Of a DNA stretch of 34,139 bases, positions 1 to 8,631 are shown piece after piece. The notes under the pieces were generated by a model. It was given only the letters and a program-made list of their open reading frames with translations. It ran no database searches and was not told the DNA's origin. Both the position numbers and the translations under genes were made by a program. Source of the DNA: an uncultured Lachnospiraceae bacterium (GTDB lineage Bacteria > Bacillota > Clostridia > Lachnospirales > Lachnospiraceae); NCBI GenBank assembly GCA_947631665.1, contig CANRMF010000021.1, positions 1 through 34,139 of the forward strand, written 5' to 3'. The first letter of the stretch is position 1; the number at the start of each line of letters is the position of its first letter.

Positions 1-219
1 CGGATTAAGGAAAGCAGGGAATGGAGGCGAGAGTATATGACACTGGAAATGGCGCTGAAGGAACAGTTTCAGGCAGGAGAAGCAAAGGGTCTAAATGCCG
101 GCTATGAAAACAGTATTGCCGTCCTTCGGGATTTAAAGAGTGGAATGTCTGCGGAACAGATTGCTCAAAAATATCAGATTGATACTGAAAAGATACATGC
201 ATTACAGGAGTTTCTTTAA
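1..219 (+). CDS. C-terminal part of a probable Rpn family recombination-promoting nuclease/putative transposase (5' end outside window)
   Basis: The frame is open from the first base, so the gene begins outside the window; an internal ATG at 37 is not needed as a start. The visible 72 residues begin RIKESREWRREYMTLEMALK and are rich in charged residues. This resembles the coiled C-terminal tail of Rpn/YhgA-like PD-(D/E)XK proteins, in which an REW..EYMTLEM-like stretch precedes Glu/Lys/Gly-rich repeats and a short helical end (here SAEQIAQKYQIDTEKIHALQ). The nuclease domain itself is not visible, so the assignment rests only on the tail. The gene converges on thiN and shares a terminator with it. 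Confidence 0.55.
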   Translation, partial: RIKESREWRREYMTLEMALKEQFQAGEAKGLNAGYENSIAVLRDLKSGMSAEQIAQKYQIDTEKIHALQEFL

Positions 220-294
220 AGTATTAAATTTTCATTTTGAGTTTTTGCAATGTACAGAAGGACTATTCCTAAACGATGGGTTTTCTAATAGAAT

Positions 295-350
295 AAAAAC
301 AGGGATATTGTCACTGACAGAAAGCAGCGAATATCCCTGTTTTTTATTTT
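295..350. terminator. Bidirectional intrinsic terminator between the Rpn-like gene and thiN
   Basis: The arm AAAAACAGGGATATT (295-309) pairs with its complement at 330-345, closing a roughly 20-nt loop. A T-rich run to 350 follows on the plus strand, and A-rich sequence on the other side gives a U-tract for the minus strand. It lies directly against the thiN stop codon (351-353) and 75 bases after the Rpn-like stop, so it can end both transcripts. Confidence 0.85.
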
Positions 351-977
351 TTATTCTTTCCGAATTTTAACAAGCAGCGCTCTGCCCTCTTTCACACATA
401 CTCTGGCAGTTTTTCCCTTTAATACCTCATTGCTGATACCATATTGATACTCGGAGGGAATCGTCGCATCATGCAGCGGAAATTTTACATTTTCCTCAGT
501 AATCCCCTTTGCGGTACCGTCAATATTCAGAAGCGAAAAATAAGAATATTGATCCGTAATCTCAACGATATCCTCTGATACAATTTCCATCTCGCAATCA
601 TCGTCAACAATCTGCGCCTTTTTCCCCAGTCGGTGAAGATATAACAACAGCGAAACATTTCCAAACGTATGGTCAAACCTCCCTCCGGTTACGCCAACCA
701 GCAGAAACTCCTGATAACCGCGTTTTACTGCTTCTTTCACAGCAAAAACCGTATCGGTATCGTCTTTTTCTCTCGGAAGTACAATCGTCTCAATATCCAC
801 ATCAGGTTTTTGAAAGGAATCGAAATCCCCAATTATCAAATCCGGTTTTCTTCCAAGCCCTTTTTGATGTCTTAACCCGCTGTCACAATAAATATAGAAA
901 TCATTTTCTGACAGATACGGTTTGATGACATTGTAACAATGAATTTTTGCGCCGCCGATAACCACACAACGTCTCAT
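351..977 (-). CDS. thiN: Thiamine diphosphokinase (thiamine pyrophosphokinase)
   Basis: Transfers pyrophosphate from ATP to thiamine to make the cofactor thiamine diphosphate in the cytoplasm. The 208-residue length is typical. Family motifs are in order: CDSGL (31-35), GDFDS (50-54), KDDTDT (71-76) and GGRFDHT (98-104), which form the ATP/Mg and thiamine sites; a C-terminal beta domain follows. The ATG shares one base with the argS stop codon (TAATG arrangement). A GGAG lies in the last argS codons, so the two genes are probably translationally coupled and co-transcribed. It is last in the carA-carB-UDPGP-argS-thiN series and ends at a strong hairpin. Confidence 0.93.
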   Translation of the reverse strand: MRRCVVIGGAKIHCYNVIKPYLSENDFYIYCDSGLRHQKGLGRKPDLIIGDFDSFQKPDVDIETIVLPREKDDTDTVFAVKEAVKRGYQEFLLVGVTGGRFDHTFGNVSLLLYLHRLGKKAQIVDDDCEMEIVSEDIVEITDQYSYFSLLNIDGTAKGITEENVKFPLHDATIPSEYQYGISNEVLKGKTARVCVKEGRALLVKIRKE

Positions 978-2737
978 TACATTTTCTCCGGAGCCTGAAA
1001 GCCCAGCAAATCAATACTTGTCTCTAACACAGATTTGGTAAGAGCAATCAGTGCAATATAGCCCTTCTGCTTTTCTTCATCTTCCTCAGCAAGAATTTTT
1101 GTATCATGATAAAAACTGTTAAAGCAGTTGGACAGTTCATAAATGTAAGCGCAAATCTTGTGCGGGGAGAGTTCCCTTGCCGCGCTTTCCACTGCCTCCT
1201 TAAATTTCGTCAGCTCCAGCATTAACGCCATTTGCGTTTTGTTCTGCGTAGCGGTAATTTTTGTCTGCCCAATCTGCTTTCCGTCCGCCTGATACTTTTC
1301 CAAAATGGATTTAATCCGCACAATCGTATAGAGAATATACGGCCCTGTATTTCCCTCAAACGATGCAAATTTATCCGTATCAAAGATATAATCTTTACCG
1401 GACTGATTTGATAAATCTCCATATTTCAACGCCGCAAGTCCGACAATTTCAGATACCTTTTCTGCTTCTTCCGGTTTGATTGACCGGTTTTCCATCATTT
1501 TTTTGAAGACCGCCTCACGAATCTGTGAAACAAGACTGTCAAGCTGCATGACACCACCGTCTCTGGTCTTAAACGGCTTTCCGTCCGCTCCGTTTACAGT
1601 ACCAAACCCTATATGCGTGAGCTTTGTTTCCGGTTTTACAAGTCCTGCTTTTTTTGCCACACGAAATACCTGTGTAAAATGAAGTTCCTGCCGTTTGTCT
1701 GCAAGATAAATAATCTCGTCCGGATTAAAATCCTTCTGACGCTGAATAATCGTTCCCAAATCAGAGGTGGCGTAAAGCACAGCGCCGTCTGTTTTTCTTA
1801 CAATACATGGCGGAAGTTCTTTTTTATCCCCTTCCTCTGTGACATCAACAACCAACGCTCCCTGACTTTCATGAACCAATCCTTTTTCCTCTAAAATCCT
1901 GAAAAGTTCCGGAAAATACGGTTTGGCATCGCTTTCTCCGTTCCAAAGGTCAAAATGCACGTCCAAATTCTCATAATTTTTCTTGATATCCCTGACAGAA
2001 ACATTCATGATGTGGTTCCAGATTGCAAGATACGGCGCGTACCCCTGCTGAACCTTTACCGTCGCTTCCTGTGCTGCCTGCGCAACAACGCTGTCTGTTT
2101 TTGACTTTTTGCTTGCGGTCGGATAAATCTCTGCCAATTCTTCAATCGTAAAAGGAGGTTCTGTCGGATATTCTCCGGTATAATTTTCATCAAAATAAAC
2201 GAGTTCCGGCTTTCTTGCCTTTAACTCCATAATCACCTGTCCAATCTGAAGTCCCCAGTCGCCCAGATGAACGTCGCCGATAACCTGATTTCCCACATAT
2301 TTTTTAATCCGTTTAATACTCTCTCCAATTACTGCCGGACGGAGATGTCCTACATGAAGCGGTTTCGCAACATTCGCGCCGCCATAATCAACAACCACTG
2401 TCTTATTCTGTTTTTCCACGCCGTATTTCTCTGCACAGACCATTTCATTCAGATAATCCGCAACAAACCGGCTGCTTAAATTGAGATTGATAAATCCGGG
2501 CATCACCGCTTCGATATACATAAATGCCCCGTCATCTTTTAAATACTCTACAATCTCATTGGCAATCATAATCGGCGCTTTATGATACTGCTTTGCGCCC
2601 GCCATCGCTCCATTACACTGGTACTGACATAAATCCGGTCTGTTGGACACTACAACTCTGCCCAATTTTTTTTCATATCCTTTTTCTTCAAAAGCCTGTT
2701 CAAACTTTTCCGTAATAATTTCCAGTAATGTTTTCAT
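977..2737 (-). CDS. argS: Arginyl-tRNA synthetase
   Basis: Charges tRNA-Arg with arginine. At 586 residues it is of normal length. The N-terminal Add1-like domain is followed by the class I Rossmann core with the HIGH equivalent HVGH (128-131) in GGANVAKPLHVGHLR. A C-terminal DALR anticodon-binding domain follows. The KMSKS loop is replaced by KPFKTRDGG (about 390-397), as in many bacterial ArgRS enzymes, which often lack a canonical KMSKS. The start ATG is preceded by AGGAGGAT at good spacing. An 86-base gap containing a 9-bp hairpin separates it from the upstream pyrophosphorylase gene; it overlaps thiN by one base. Confidence 0.97.
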   Translation of the reverse strand: MKTLLEIITEKFEQAFEEKGYEKKLGRVVVSNRPDLCQYQCNGAMAGAKQYHKAPIMIANEIVEYLKDDGAFMYIEAVMPGFINLNLSSRFVADYLNEMVCAEKYGVEKQNKTVVVDYGGANVAKPLHVGHLRPAVIGESIKRIKKYVGNQVIGDVHLGDWGLQIGQVIMELKARKPELVYFDENYTGEYPTEPPFTIEELAEIYPTASKKSKTDSVVAQAAQEATVKVQQGYAPYLAIWNHIMNVSVRDIKKNYENLDVHFDLWNGESDAKPYFPELFRILEEKGLVHESQGALVVDVTEEGDKKELPPCIVRKTDGAVLYATSDLGTIIQRQKDFNPDEIIYLADKRQELHFTQVFRVAKKAGLVKPETKLTHIGFGTVNGADGKPFKTRDGGVMQLDSLVSQIREAVFKKMMENRSIKPEEAEKVSEIVGLAALKYGDLSNQSGKDYIFDTDKFASFEGNTGPYILYTIVRIKSILEKYQADGKQIGQTKITATQNKTQMALMLELTKFKEAVESAARELSPHKICAYIYELSNCFNSFYHDTKILAEEDEEKQKGYIALIALTKSVLETSIDLLGFQAPEKM

Positions 2738-2759
2738 GGTATCCTCCTGATATTCTTAT

Positions 2760-2781
2760 GGGGCTACTTTACAGCAACCCC
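2760..2781 (-). other. Intercistronic hairpin between the pyrophosphorylase gene and argS
   Basis: Read on the minus strand, GGGGUUGCU pairs with AGUAGCCCC around the tetraloop GUAA (9 pairs, two of them G-U). No U-tract follows, so it is not a standard terminator. It lies about 20 bases upstream of the argS start and could stabilise or separate the two parts of the message. Function unknown. Confidence 0.5.
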
Positions 2782-2823
2782 AATAAAAATGAAATTCATT
2801 TCGTCATGTTTCAACATCAAAAT

Positions 2824-4053
2824 TTATAACTCTACGCCGTTTAATTTCAATAATTCTCTGGCGGATTCTACCGAATCCACACCTTCCTTGTTTTTAATCG
2901 GGGCAAATTCCTTTTCCCTCACAACTTCATACGCCAGACAATTATCCATCATATGAATCATATCAAGCACCAGCGTTTCAAATTTAAAGCCGTTTTCCTT
3001 CTGTGGCTTTACTTTTTCTCCCTGCTCATTGATATGTTCAATCTTCTTTTCCACAACATGGACTGCAAGATTATTTGAAAGATTTTTTTCCAAAGCGTCA
3101 ATCCGGAACAGATAATTTAAAATGACGCCGTATTTGTAGAAAAGTTCACCGTCCTCGTCGCGTTCCCTTGCCATATCTTCAGACATTTCATAATATTCCA
3201 CAATGGACGGCTTTCCATCTTCCAGACAGAGCACGCCGACTTTTTCTTCCGGCCGTCTTTTCGCTACAACTTTGGCAGCGCAGCAGTAATCCCCGTCTAT
3301 CGTCGCGCCCACAAAACATGGATCCGCAATTCTCTGGCAGACATTGTCCACAGCAAATACATTCAGATATTCGACGCCCGACTGCTTTGCCTTTTCTTCC
3401 AGACCGGATTCAACAAAAGAGATGAACCAGCCGCCGTTTCCGTTCGGTGACGTGGCAACGCGGTCTTTTTCTTCAAGGAAAATTTTTCCATTATAATTGG
3501 CAGCCGGAGCCATTTTCTGTACAAAAAAGTCTATATACTCCGGGTTATATCCGAAATAGTTCATGTCCCGGAAAAACTGTCTTGTGTCCGTATCATTTTT
3601 TTCGCTCGTCATAATATAAAGAGGAATCCATGCTCCGGTCTCCTCGACAACATCAAGCAAATTGCGTACCAGCATTTCAAAAATGTAGACATCTTTTGTC
3701 AGTCCGATATTATACATTCCTTTCGGCTTGTCGGAACCAAGGCGGGTGCCCATGCCCCCTGCCAAAAGCAGAGCGCCGACTTTTCCCTCCTGAATTGCCT
3801 GTATGCCAATCTTTTGAAACCGTTCCTTATTTTTTTCGATTTCTTTCACAGACACCGCATCGGTCAGCGGAGTAATCACTCCTTTTTTGATTTCATCAGC
3901 ATCGCGCTCCAACAGATTTAATAAATCAAAATCAATGCTTTCTATCTGTTCCAGCAATGATTCCCTCTGATTTTCATTAAGGTCTTCGTAGTATTTCAGC
4001 AGATGCGTCTGATTCTTCTGTTCCAACAAATCATATATTTTCTTATATCTCAT
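2824..4053 (-). CDS. UDPGP type 1 / UAP-type UDP-sugar pyrophosphorylase
   Basis: Cytoplasmic nucleotidyltransferase that joins UTP and a hexose (or N-acetylhexosamine) 1-phosphate to make a UDP-sugar. The diagnostic nucleotide-binding loop LLLAGGMGTRLGSDKPKG is at residues 96-112. Further blocks follow the eukaryotic-type UAP/UDPGP fold rather than GalU: FAVDNVCQRIADPCFVG, CAAKVVAKRRPEEKVGVLC, VILNYLFRIDALE and KPQKENGFKFETLVLDMI. Which sugar is used cannot be read from the sequence. I take ATG at 4053 as the start: AGGAGG precedes it by 7 bases, whereas the in-frame start at 4095 would overlap carB and lacks such a site. That gives 409 residues. The gene lies 22 bases after carB and is probably co-transcribed with it. 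Confidence 0.85.
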   Translation of the reverse strand: MRYKKIYDLLEQKNQTHLLKYYEDLNENQRESLLEQIESIDFDLLNLLERDADEIKKGVITPLTDAVSVKEIEKNKERFQKIGIQAIQEGKVGALLLAGGMGTRLGSDKPKGMYNIGLTKDVYIFEMLVRNLLDVVEETGAWIPLYIMTSEKNDTDTRQFFRDMNYFGYNPEYIDFFVQKMAPAANYNGKIFLEEKDRVATSPNGNGGWFISFVESGLEEKAKQSGVEYLNVFAVDNVCQRIADPCFVGATIDGDYCCAAKVVAKRRPEEKVGVLCLEDGKPSIVEYYEMSEDMARERDEDGELFYKYGVILNYLFRIDALEKNLSNNLAVHVVEKKIEHINEQGEKVKPQKENGFKFETLVLDMIHMMDNCLAYEVVREKEFAPIKNKEGVDSVESARELLKLNGVEL

Positions 4054-4075
4054 GACAATTCCTCCTGAATAAGCC

Positions 4076-7000
4076 TTATATCTTTGCAATGTCAACCAGC
4101 GTCAGATTTTCCTTTGCATTGCTTTCCAGACTGGTCAGCAATGCGTCGACAGTATCCAGACTGGTGAAGCAGTTCACACCGGTCTCAATGGAAATACGTC
4201 TGATTAAAAATCCGTCACGACTTTTATCTCTGCCCTGCGTCGGCGTATCAATGACAATATCAATCTTATGTTCAAGCAATAAATCCATGACGGTCGGCGC
4301 TTCCTGCTGTATTTTATTGACCTTGATGGCGTCGACACCGTTTTCCCGAAGAATTTCCGCCGTACTTCTGGTCGCATAGATTTCGTAGCCTAATTTTTCA
4401 AATCTCTGCGCGAGCGGAATAACCTCCTGCTTGTCCGCATCTTTTACGGAAATAATCATTTTCTTATGCTTTGGAAGCACAACGCCGGCGCCGAGAAATG
4501 CTTTATACAGCGCTTCGTTAAACTCTTTGGCAATACCGAGACATTCTCCGGTTGACTTCATTTCAGGCCCAAGACTGGTTTCCGCCCCGCGAATTTTTTC
4601 AAAAGAGAATACCGGCATCTTAATTGCATAATAATCGGCCTTCGGCTGCAGTCCCGGCTGATAGCCAAGCTCTCTGATCGTCTTTCCGATAATACATTTC
4701 GCCGCCAGTTTTACAATCGGAATTCCCGTAACCTTACTGATGTATGGCACTGTACGGGACGAACGCGGATTGACCTCGATGACATATACCCTTCCATCGC
4801 ATACGATAAACTGAATGTTAATCATTCCTCTGACATGCAACGACATCGCAAGTTTTCTCGTATAGTCTTCAATCATGTTAATAATATCCTGTGACAATGT
4901 GTATGCCGGATAGACGGAAATACTGTCGCCGGAATGAACTCCCGCGCGCTCAATATGTTCCATGACGCCCGGAATCAGAATATCGGTTCCGTCACAGATT
5001 GCATCGACTTCCACCTCTGTTCCCTGAAGATATTTATCGACGAGAATCGGGTGATCCTGAGCAATCCGGTTGATAATACCCATAAATTCTTCAATTTCCT
5101 GATCGTTGGTGGCAATCTGCATTCCCTGACCGCCTAAGACATAAGACGGTCTGACTAATACCGGATATCCTAATTCATTTGCCACACGTTTTGCTTCTTC
5201 TGCCGTAAATACCGTACCGCCCGAAGGTCTTGGAATACCGCATTTTTCCAAAATTTCATCGAATAATTCTCTGTCTTCGGCAGCGTCGACGTCCTCTGCT
5301 TTCGTTCCCAAAATCGGAACGCCCATCTTCATCAGCGCCTCTGTCAGCTTGATTGCCGTCTGTCCGCCGAACTGAACGACCGCGCCGTCCGGTTTTTCGA
5401 TATTGACAATATTTTCAACATCTTCCGGCGTCAACGGCTCAAAATAAAGCTTGTCTGCAATATCAAAATCCGTAGATACCGTCTCCGGATTGTTGTTGAC
5501 AATAATCGTCTCGTATCCTTCCTCTTTAAACGCCCATGTACAGTGAACAGAACAAAAATCAAACTCAATTCCCTGTCCGATCCGGATTGGGCCGGAGCCT
5601 AATACAAGAACTTTTTTCGGCGGATTCGTCTCTGCCGCCTCATTTTCCCCGCCGTATACGGAATAATAATATGGCGTTGCGGCTTCAAATTCTGCCGCGC
5701 AGGTATCCACCATCTTGTAAGCGGCTACGATATTGTTCTGATACCGCATCTGTTTAATTTCTTCCTGTGAAATCCCCGTCAGCCGTTCAATAACGGTATC
5801 TGGAAATTCAATCCGTTTTGCATTGCGCAATAACTCCGGCGTCAGCGGGCCTTTCTTTAACGCTTCTTCCATTTCCACAATGACTGCCAGTTTGTCAATA
5901 AACCATTTGTCAATCATCGTAATCTCATGAATATGGTCATAGTCCACGCCCCGACGCAGCGCTTCTGCAATCACCCAGATGCGCCGGTCGTCAACTTTGT
6001 AGAGCATTTCTTCGAGCTCGTCATCGTCCAATCCGGAAAAATCATAATCGAGCAGACATTCCACATGCTGTTCAAGCGAGCGGATTGCCTTCATCAGCGC
6101 CCCCTCGAAATTATTGCAGATGCTCATGACTTCTCCGGTAGCTTTCATCTGTGTCGTCAGTTTTCTGCTGGCGGTAATAAACTTATCAAACGGAAGTCTC
6201 GGAATCTTGACTACGCAATAATCCAGCGTCGGTTCAAACGAAGCATAGGTCTTTTGCGTAATCGCATTTTTGATTTCATCAAGCGTATATCCGAGCGCAA
6301 TTTTTGCCGCCACTTTTGCAATCGGATATCCAGTTGCTTTTGAAGCGAGCGCTGAAGAACGGCTCACACGCGGATTTACTTCGATAACACAATATTCAAA
6401 ACTCTCCGGGTGCAGTGCGTACTGCACATTACAGCCTCCGGTAATCTCTAATTCATTGATAATATTGAGCGCAGAAGTACGAAGCATCTGATGCTCCTTG
6501 TCGCCAATCGTCTGCGAAGGAGCGACAACAATACTGTCTCCGGTATGTACGCCAACCGGATCAATATTTTCCATGTTACAGACTGTGATACAGTTTCCGG
6601 CGCTATCGCGCATTACCTCGTATTCAATTTCCTTCCAGCCGGCAATACAGCGCTCTACCAACACCTGTCCCACACGTGAAAGGCGCAGTCCGTTTTCCAG
6701 AATTTCAACCAGTTCCGTCTGATTGTGCGCAATTCCTCCGCCGCTGCCTCCAAGTGTATAAGCGGGACGAAGCACAACCGGATAACCGATTTTGTTTGCG
6801 AAAGCAATTCCGTCGTCAATATTTTCAACGACCAGTGACGGCGCGCATGGCTCGCCGATTTTTTCCATTGTTTCCTTAAACTCCAGACGGTCTTCCGCTT
6901 TCTTTATAGTGGCGGAAGTCGTACCAATCAAGCGGCAGTGATGCTCCTCCAAAAATCCTGTCTCGGCAATCTCCATTGCGAGGTTTAAGCCTGCCTGTCC

Positions 7001-7273
7001 GCCGAGCGTCGGAAGAATACTGTCCGGTTTTTCCTTTTCAATAATTTTCTTTAAAACCGGAACGGTCAGCGGTTCGATATACACCTCGTCTGCAATATCT
7101 TTATCCGTCATAATCGTCGCCGGATTGGAATTTAACAGAACAACCTCAATGCCCTCCTCTTTTAAGGAGCGGCACGCCTGTGTCCCCGCATAGTCAAATT
7201 CTGCGGCCTGTCCGATGACAATCGGCCCTGAACCGATTACCAAAACTTTTTTGATACTGTAATCTCTAGCCAT
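4076..7273 (-). CDS. carB: Carbamoyl-phosphate synthase large subunit
   Basis: Makes carbamoyl phosphate from bicarbonate, two ATP and ammonia channelled from CarA; the product feeds both arginine and pyrimidine synthesis. The 1065-residue length is standard. Two homologous ATP-grasp halves are visible, each opening with a conserved glycine-rich block (KVLVIGSGPIVIGQAAEFDY near the N-terminus, KVLVLGSGPIRIGQGIEFDF near 555). Each carries a RPSYVLGG or RPAYTLGG loop and an EVNPR metal-binding motif. The last 130 or so residues form the MGS-like allosteric domain. Its start overlaps the end of carA by 8 bases, with GGAGGTG inside carA as ribosome binding site, so the subunits are translationally coupled. 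Confidence 0.98.
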   Translation of the reverse strand: MARDYSIKKVLVIGSGPIVIGQAAEFDYAGTQACRSLKEEGIEVVLLNSNPATIMTDKDIADEVYIEPLTVPVLKKIIEKEKPDSILPTLGGQAGLNLAMEIAETGFLEEHHCRLIGTTSATIKKAEDRLEFKETMEKIGEPCAPSLVVENIDDGIAFANKIGYPVVLRPAYTLGGSGGGIAHNQTELVEILENGLRLSRVGQVLVERCIAGWKEIEYEVMRDSAGNCITVCNMENIDPVGVHTGDSIVVAPSQTIGDKEHQMLRTSALNIINELEITGGCNVQYALHPESFEYCVIEVNPRVSRSSALASKATGYPIAKVAAKIALGYTLDEIKNAITQKTYASFEPTLDYCVVKIPRLPFDKFITASRKLTTQMKATGEVMSICNNFEGALMKAIRSLEQHVECLLDYDFSGLDDDELEEMLYKVDDRRIWVIAEALRRGVDYDHIHEITMIDKWFIDKLAVIVEMEEALKKGPLTPELLRNAKRIEFPDTVIERLTGISQEEIKQMRYQNNIVAAYKMVDTCAAEFEAATPYYYSVYGGENEAAETNPPKKVLVLGSGPIRIGQGIEFDFCSVHCTWAFKEEGYETIIVNNNPETVSTDFDIADKLYFEPLTPEDVENIVNIEKPDGAVVQFGGQTAIKLTEALMKMGVPILGTKAEDVDAAEDRELFDEILEKCGIPRPSGGTVFTAEEAKRVANELGYPVLVRPSYVLGGQGMQIATNDQEIEEFMGIINRIAQDHPILVDKYLQGTEVEVDAICDGTDILIPGVMEHIERAGVHSGDSISVYPAYTLSQDIINMIEDYTRKLAMSLHVRGMINIQFIVCDGRVYVIEVNPRSSRTVPYISKVTGIPIVKLAAKCIIGKTIRELGYQPGLQPKADYYAIKMPVFSFEKIRGAETSLGPEMKSTGECLGIAKEFNEALYKAFLGAGVVLPKHKKMIISVKDADKQEVIPLAQRFEKLGYEIYATRSTAEILRENGVDAIKVNKIQQEAPTVMDLLLEHKIDIVIDTPTQGRDKSRDGFLIRRISIETGVNCFTSLDTVDALLTSLESNAKENLTLVDIAKI

Positions 7274-8345
7274 TCTTGCGCACCTCCATCATCTGCATAA
7301 ATTCATCGAACAGCAGGTCTGAATCCTGCGGTCCCGGACATGCCTCCGGATGGAACTGAACGGTAAATATGCTTTTTTGTTTATATCGCAGACCTTCAAC
7401 GGTCTGGTCATTTACATTGATAAACGCAACTTCTGCGATACTTGGATCAACGGTATCGCCATCAACCATATATCCATGATTCTGTGATGAAATATAAACA
7501 TGTCCGCTTTTTAAATCTTTGACCGGGTGATTTCCTCCGCGATGTCCATACTTCATCTTTTTGGTATCTGCGCCGGTTGCAAGCGCCACAAGCTGATGTC
7601 CGAGACAGATAGCAAAAATCGGAATGTCGGTATCATACAGTTTTTTAATCTGTTCAATCTGATAAGTACACTCCTTTGGATCTCCCGGCCCGTTGGAAAG
7701 CATAATTCCGTCCGGATTGGAAGCAATAATTTCTTCTGCGGAAGTATCGCATGGATAAATCGTTACATCACAGCCCCTTTGATTGAGAGACTTTCCAATA
7801 TTATTTTTCGCTCCGATATCTAACAATGCAACGCGAAATCCATTTCCTTCCAGCCGCGTTTTCTGACGGCAGGAAACTTTTTTCACAACGCCGCTGACCG
7901 TATATGCTTTGATTTTTTCGAGAACTTCCGTCAAGTCATCATATTGATTGGTAGTAATCATACCATTCATCGTACCTTTTTCCCGAAGAATTTTCGTGAG
8001 GGCTCTTGTGTCAATGCCTGCAATGCCCGGAATGTCGTGCTCCGTCAGAAAATTTTGAATTGTATCATCACAACGGAAGTTGCTTGGCAGACGGCTCAGT
8101 TCATTGACAATATATCCGTCCGGCCATGGTCTGAGCGATTCCATATCCGCCCTGCAGATACCATAATTTCCGATTAACGGATAGGTCATACAGACTGCCT
8201 GTCCTGCATAAGACGGATCCGTCAGTACTTCCAGATATCCCCACATAGATGTGTTGAAAACAATCTCACTGATGATTTCTTTTGTTGATCCGATAGACGC
8301 GCCTTCAAAAACAGTGCCGTCTTCTAATATGAGATATGCGTTCAT
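7266..8345 (-). CDS. carA: Carbamoyl-phosphate synthase small (glutaminase) subunit
   Basis: Hydrolyses glutamine and passes ammonia to CarB. The 359 residues comprise an N-terminal CPSase small-chain domain (LILEDGTVFEG..., with NTSMWGYLEVLTDPSYAGQ) and a C-terminal class I glutamine amidotransferase. The nucleophile is Cys247 in FAICLGHQ, with His332 and Glu334 in QFHPEACPGP completing the triad. The ATG follows AAAGGAAA. This is the first gene of the leftward operon and has a well-formed extended -10 promoter at 8422-8450. A 9-bp leader hairpin lies between promoter and start. Confidence 0.97.
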   Translation of the reverse strand: MNAYLILEDGTVFEGASIGSTKEIISEIVFNTSMWGYLEVLTDPSYAGQAVCMTYPLIGNYGICRADMESLRPWPDGYIVNELSRLPSNFRCDDTIQNFLTEHDIPGIAGIDTRALTKILREKGTMNGMITTNQYDDLTEVLEKIKAYTVSGVVKKVSCRQKTRLEGNGFRVALLDIGAKNNIGKSLNQRGCDVTIYPCDTSAEEIIASNPDGIMLSNGPGDPKECTYQIEQIKKLYDTDIPIFAICLGHQLVALATGADTKKMKYGHRGGNHPVKDLKSGHVYISSQNHGYMVDGDTVDPSIAEVAFINVNDQTVEGLRYKQKSIFTVQFHPEACPGPQDSDLLFDEFMQMMEVRKNG

Positions 8346-8374
8346 AAATATTTTCCTTTCTTTTGTTGTCGGTA

Positions 8375-8397
8375 AAGCACGCCAAACGGGCGCACTT
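8375..8397 (-). promoter_or_regulatory. Hairpin in the carA 5' leader
   Basis: In the RNA, AAGUGCGCC pairs with GGCGUGCUU around the loop CGUUU (9 pairs including two G-U). It falls inside the leader of about 70 bases predicted from the promoter at 8422-8450. No U-tract follows, and I do not recognise a PyrR anti-antiterminator or any known riboswitch. It could be a protein-binding or stability element. Confidence 0.45.
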
Positions 8398-8421
8398 CCA
8401 CCATTATCTTAAACTTACAGA

Positions 8422-8450
8422 ATTATACCAAAAAAGAGCATCTAATTCAA
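8422..8450 (-). promoter_or_regulatory. Sigma-A-type promoter for carA operon
   Basis: On the minus strand: -35 TTGAAT (8445-8450), 17-base spacer, -10 TATAAT (8422-8427). The spacer ends in TGG, giving an extended -10. The start point would be near 8415, about 70 bases before the carA ATG. Confidence 0.8.
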
Positions 8451-8587
8451 TATAGATTTCTATTTTTTCATAAAAAAGGGCGTGCGATGAAATCAGGACA
8501 AAACCGTACTTTTTCTTAACTGTAAACGCGGGGTTTCCCAGTCTTTGAAAATATACTTCATTTTCGGAAACAGGATTCTGCCTATAC

Positions 8588-8622
8588 AAAAAAGAACCTT
8601 CCCAATCGCGGGAAAGTTCTTT
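8588..8622 (-). terminator. Intrinsic terminator of asd
   Basis: On the minus strand AAAGAACTTTCCC (8610-8622) pairs with GGGAAGGTTCTTT (8591-8603) over 13 pairs, one of them T-G, around a 6-nt loop. A run of T continues to 8588. It starts 10 bases after the asd stop codon. Confidence 0.88.
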
Positions 8623-8631
8623 TATATCGTT

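Noticed and set aside
2787-2801. AAATGAA-T-TTCATTT palindrome as an arginine box before argS
   Set aside because: Spacing between half-sites is too short for an ArgR box, and the match is what A/T-rich sequence gives by chance.
4054-4095. Longer start for the UDP-sugar pyrophosphorylase
   Set aside because: It would overlap carB, and the AGGAGG site points to 4053.
8404-8589. 61-residue minus-strand open frame between asd and carA
   Set aside because: It covers the carA promoter, has no ribosome binding site and no protein-like pattern.
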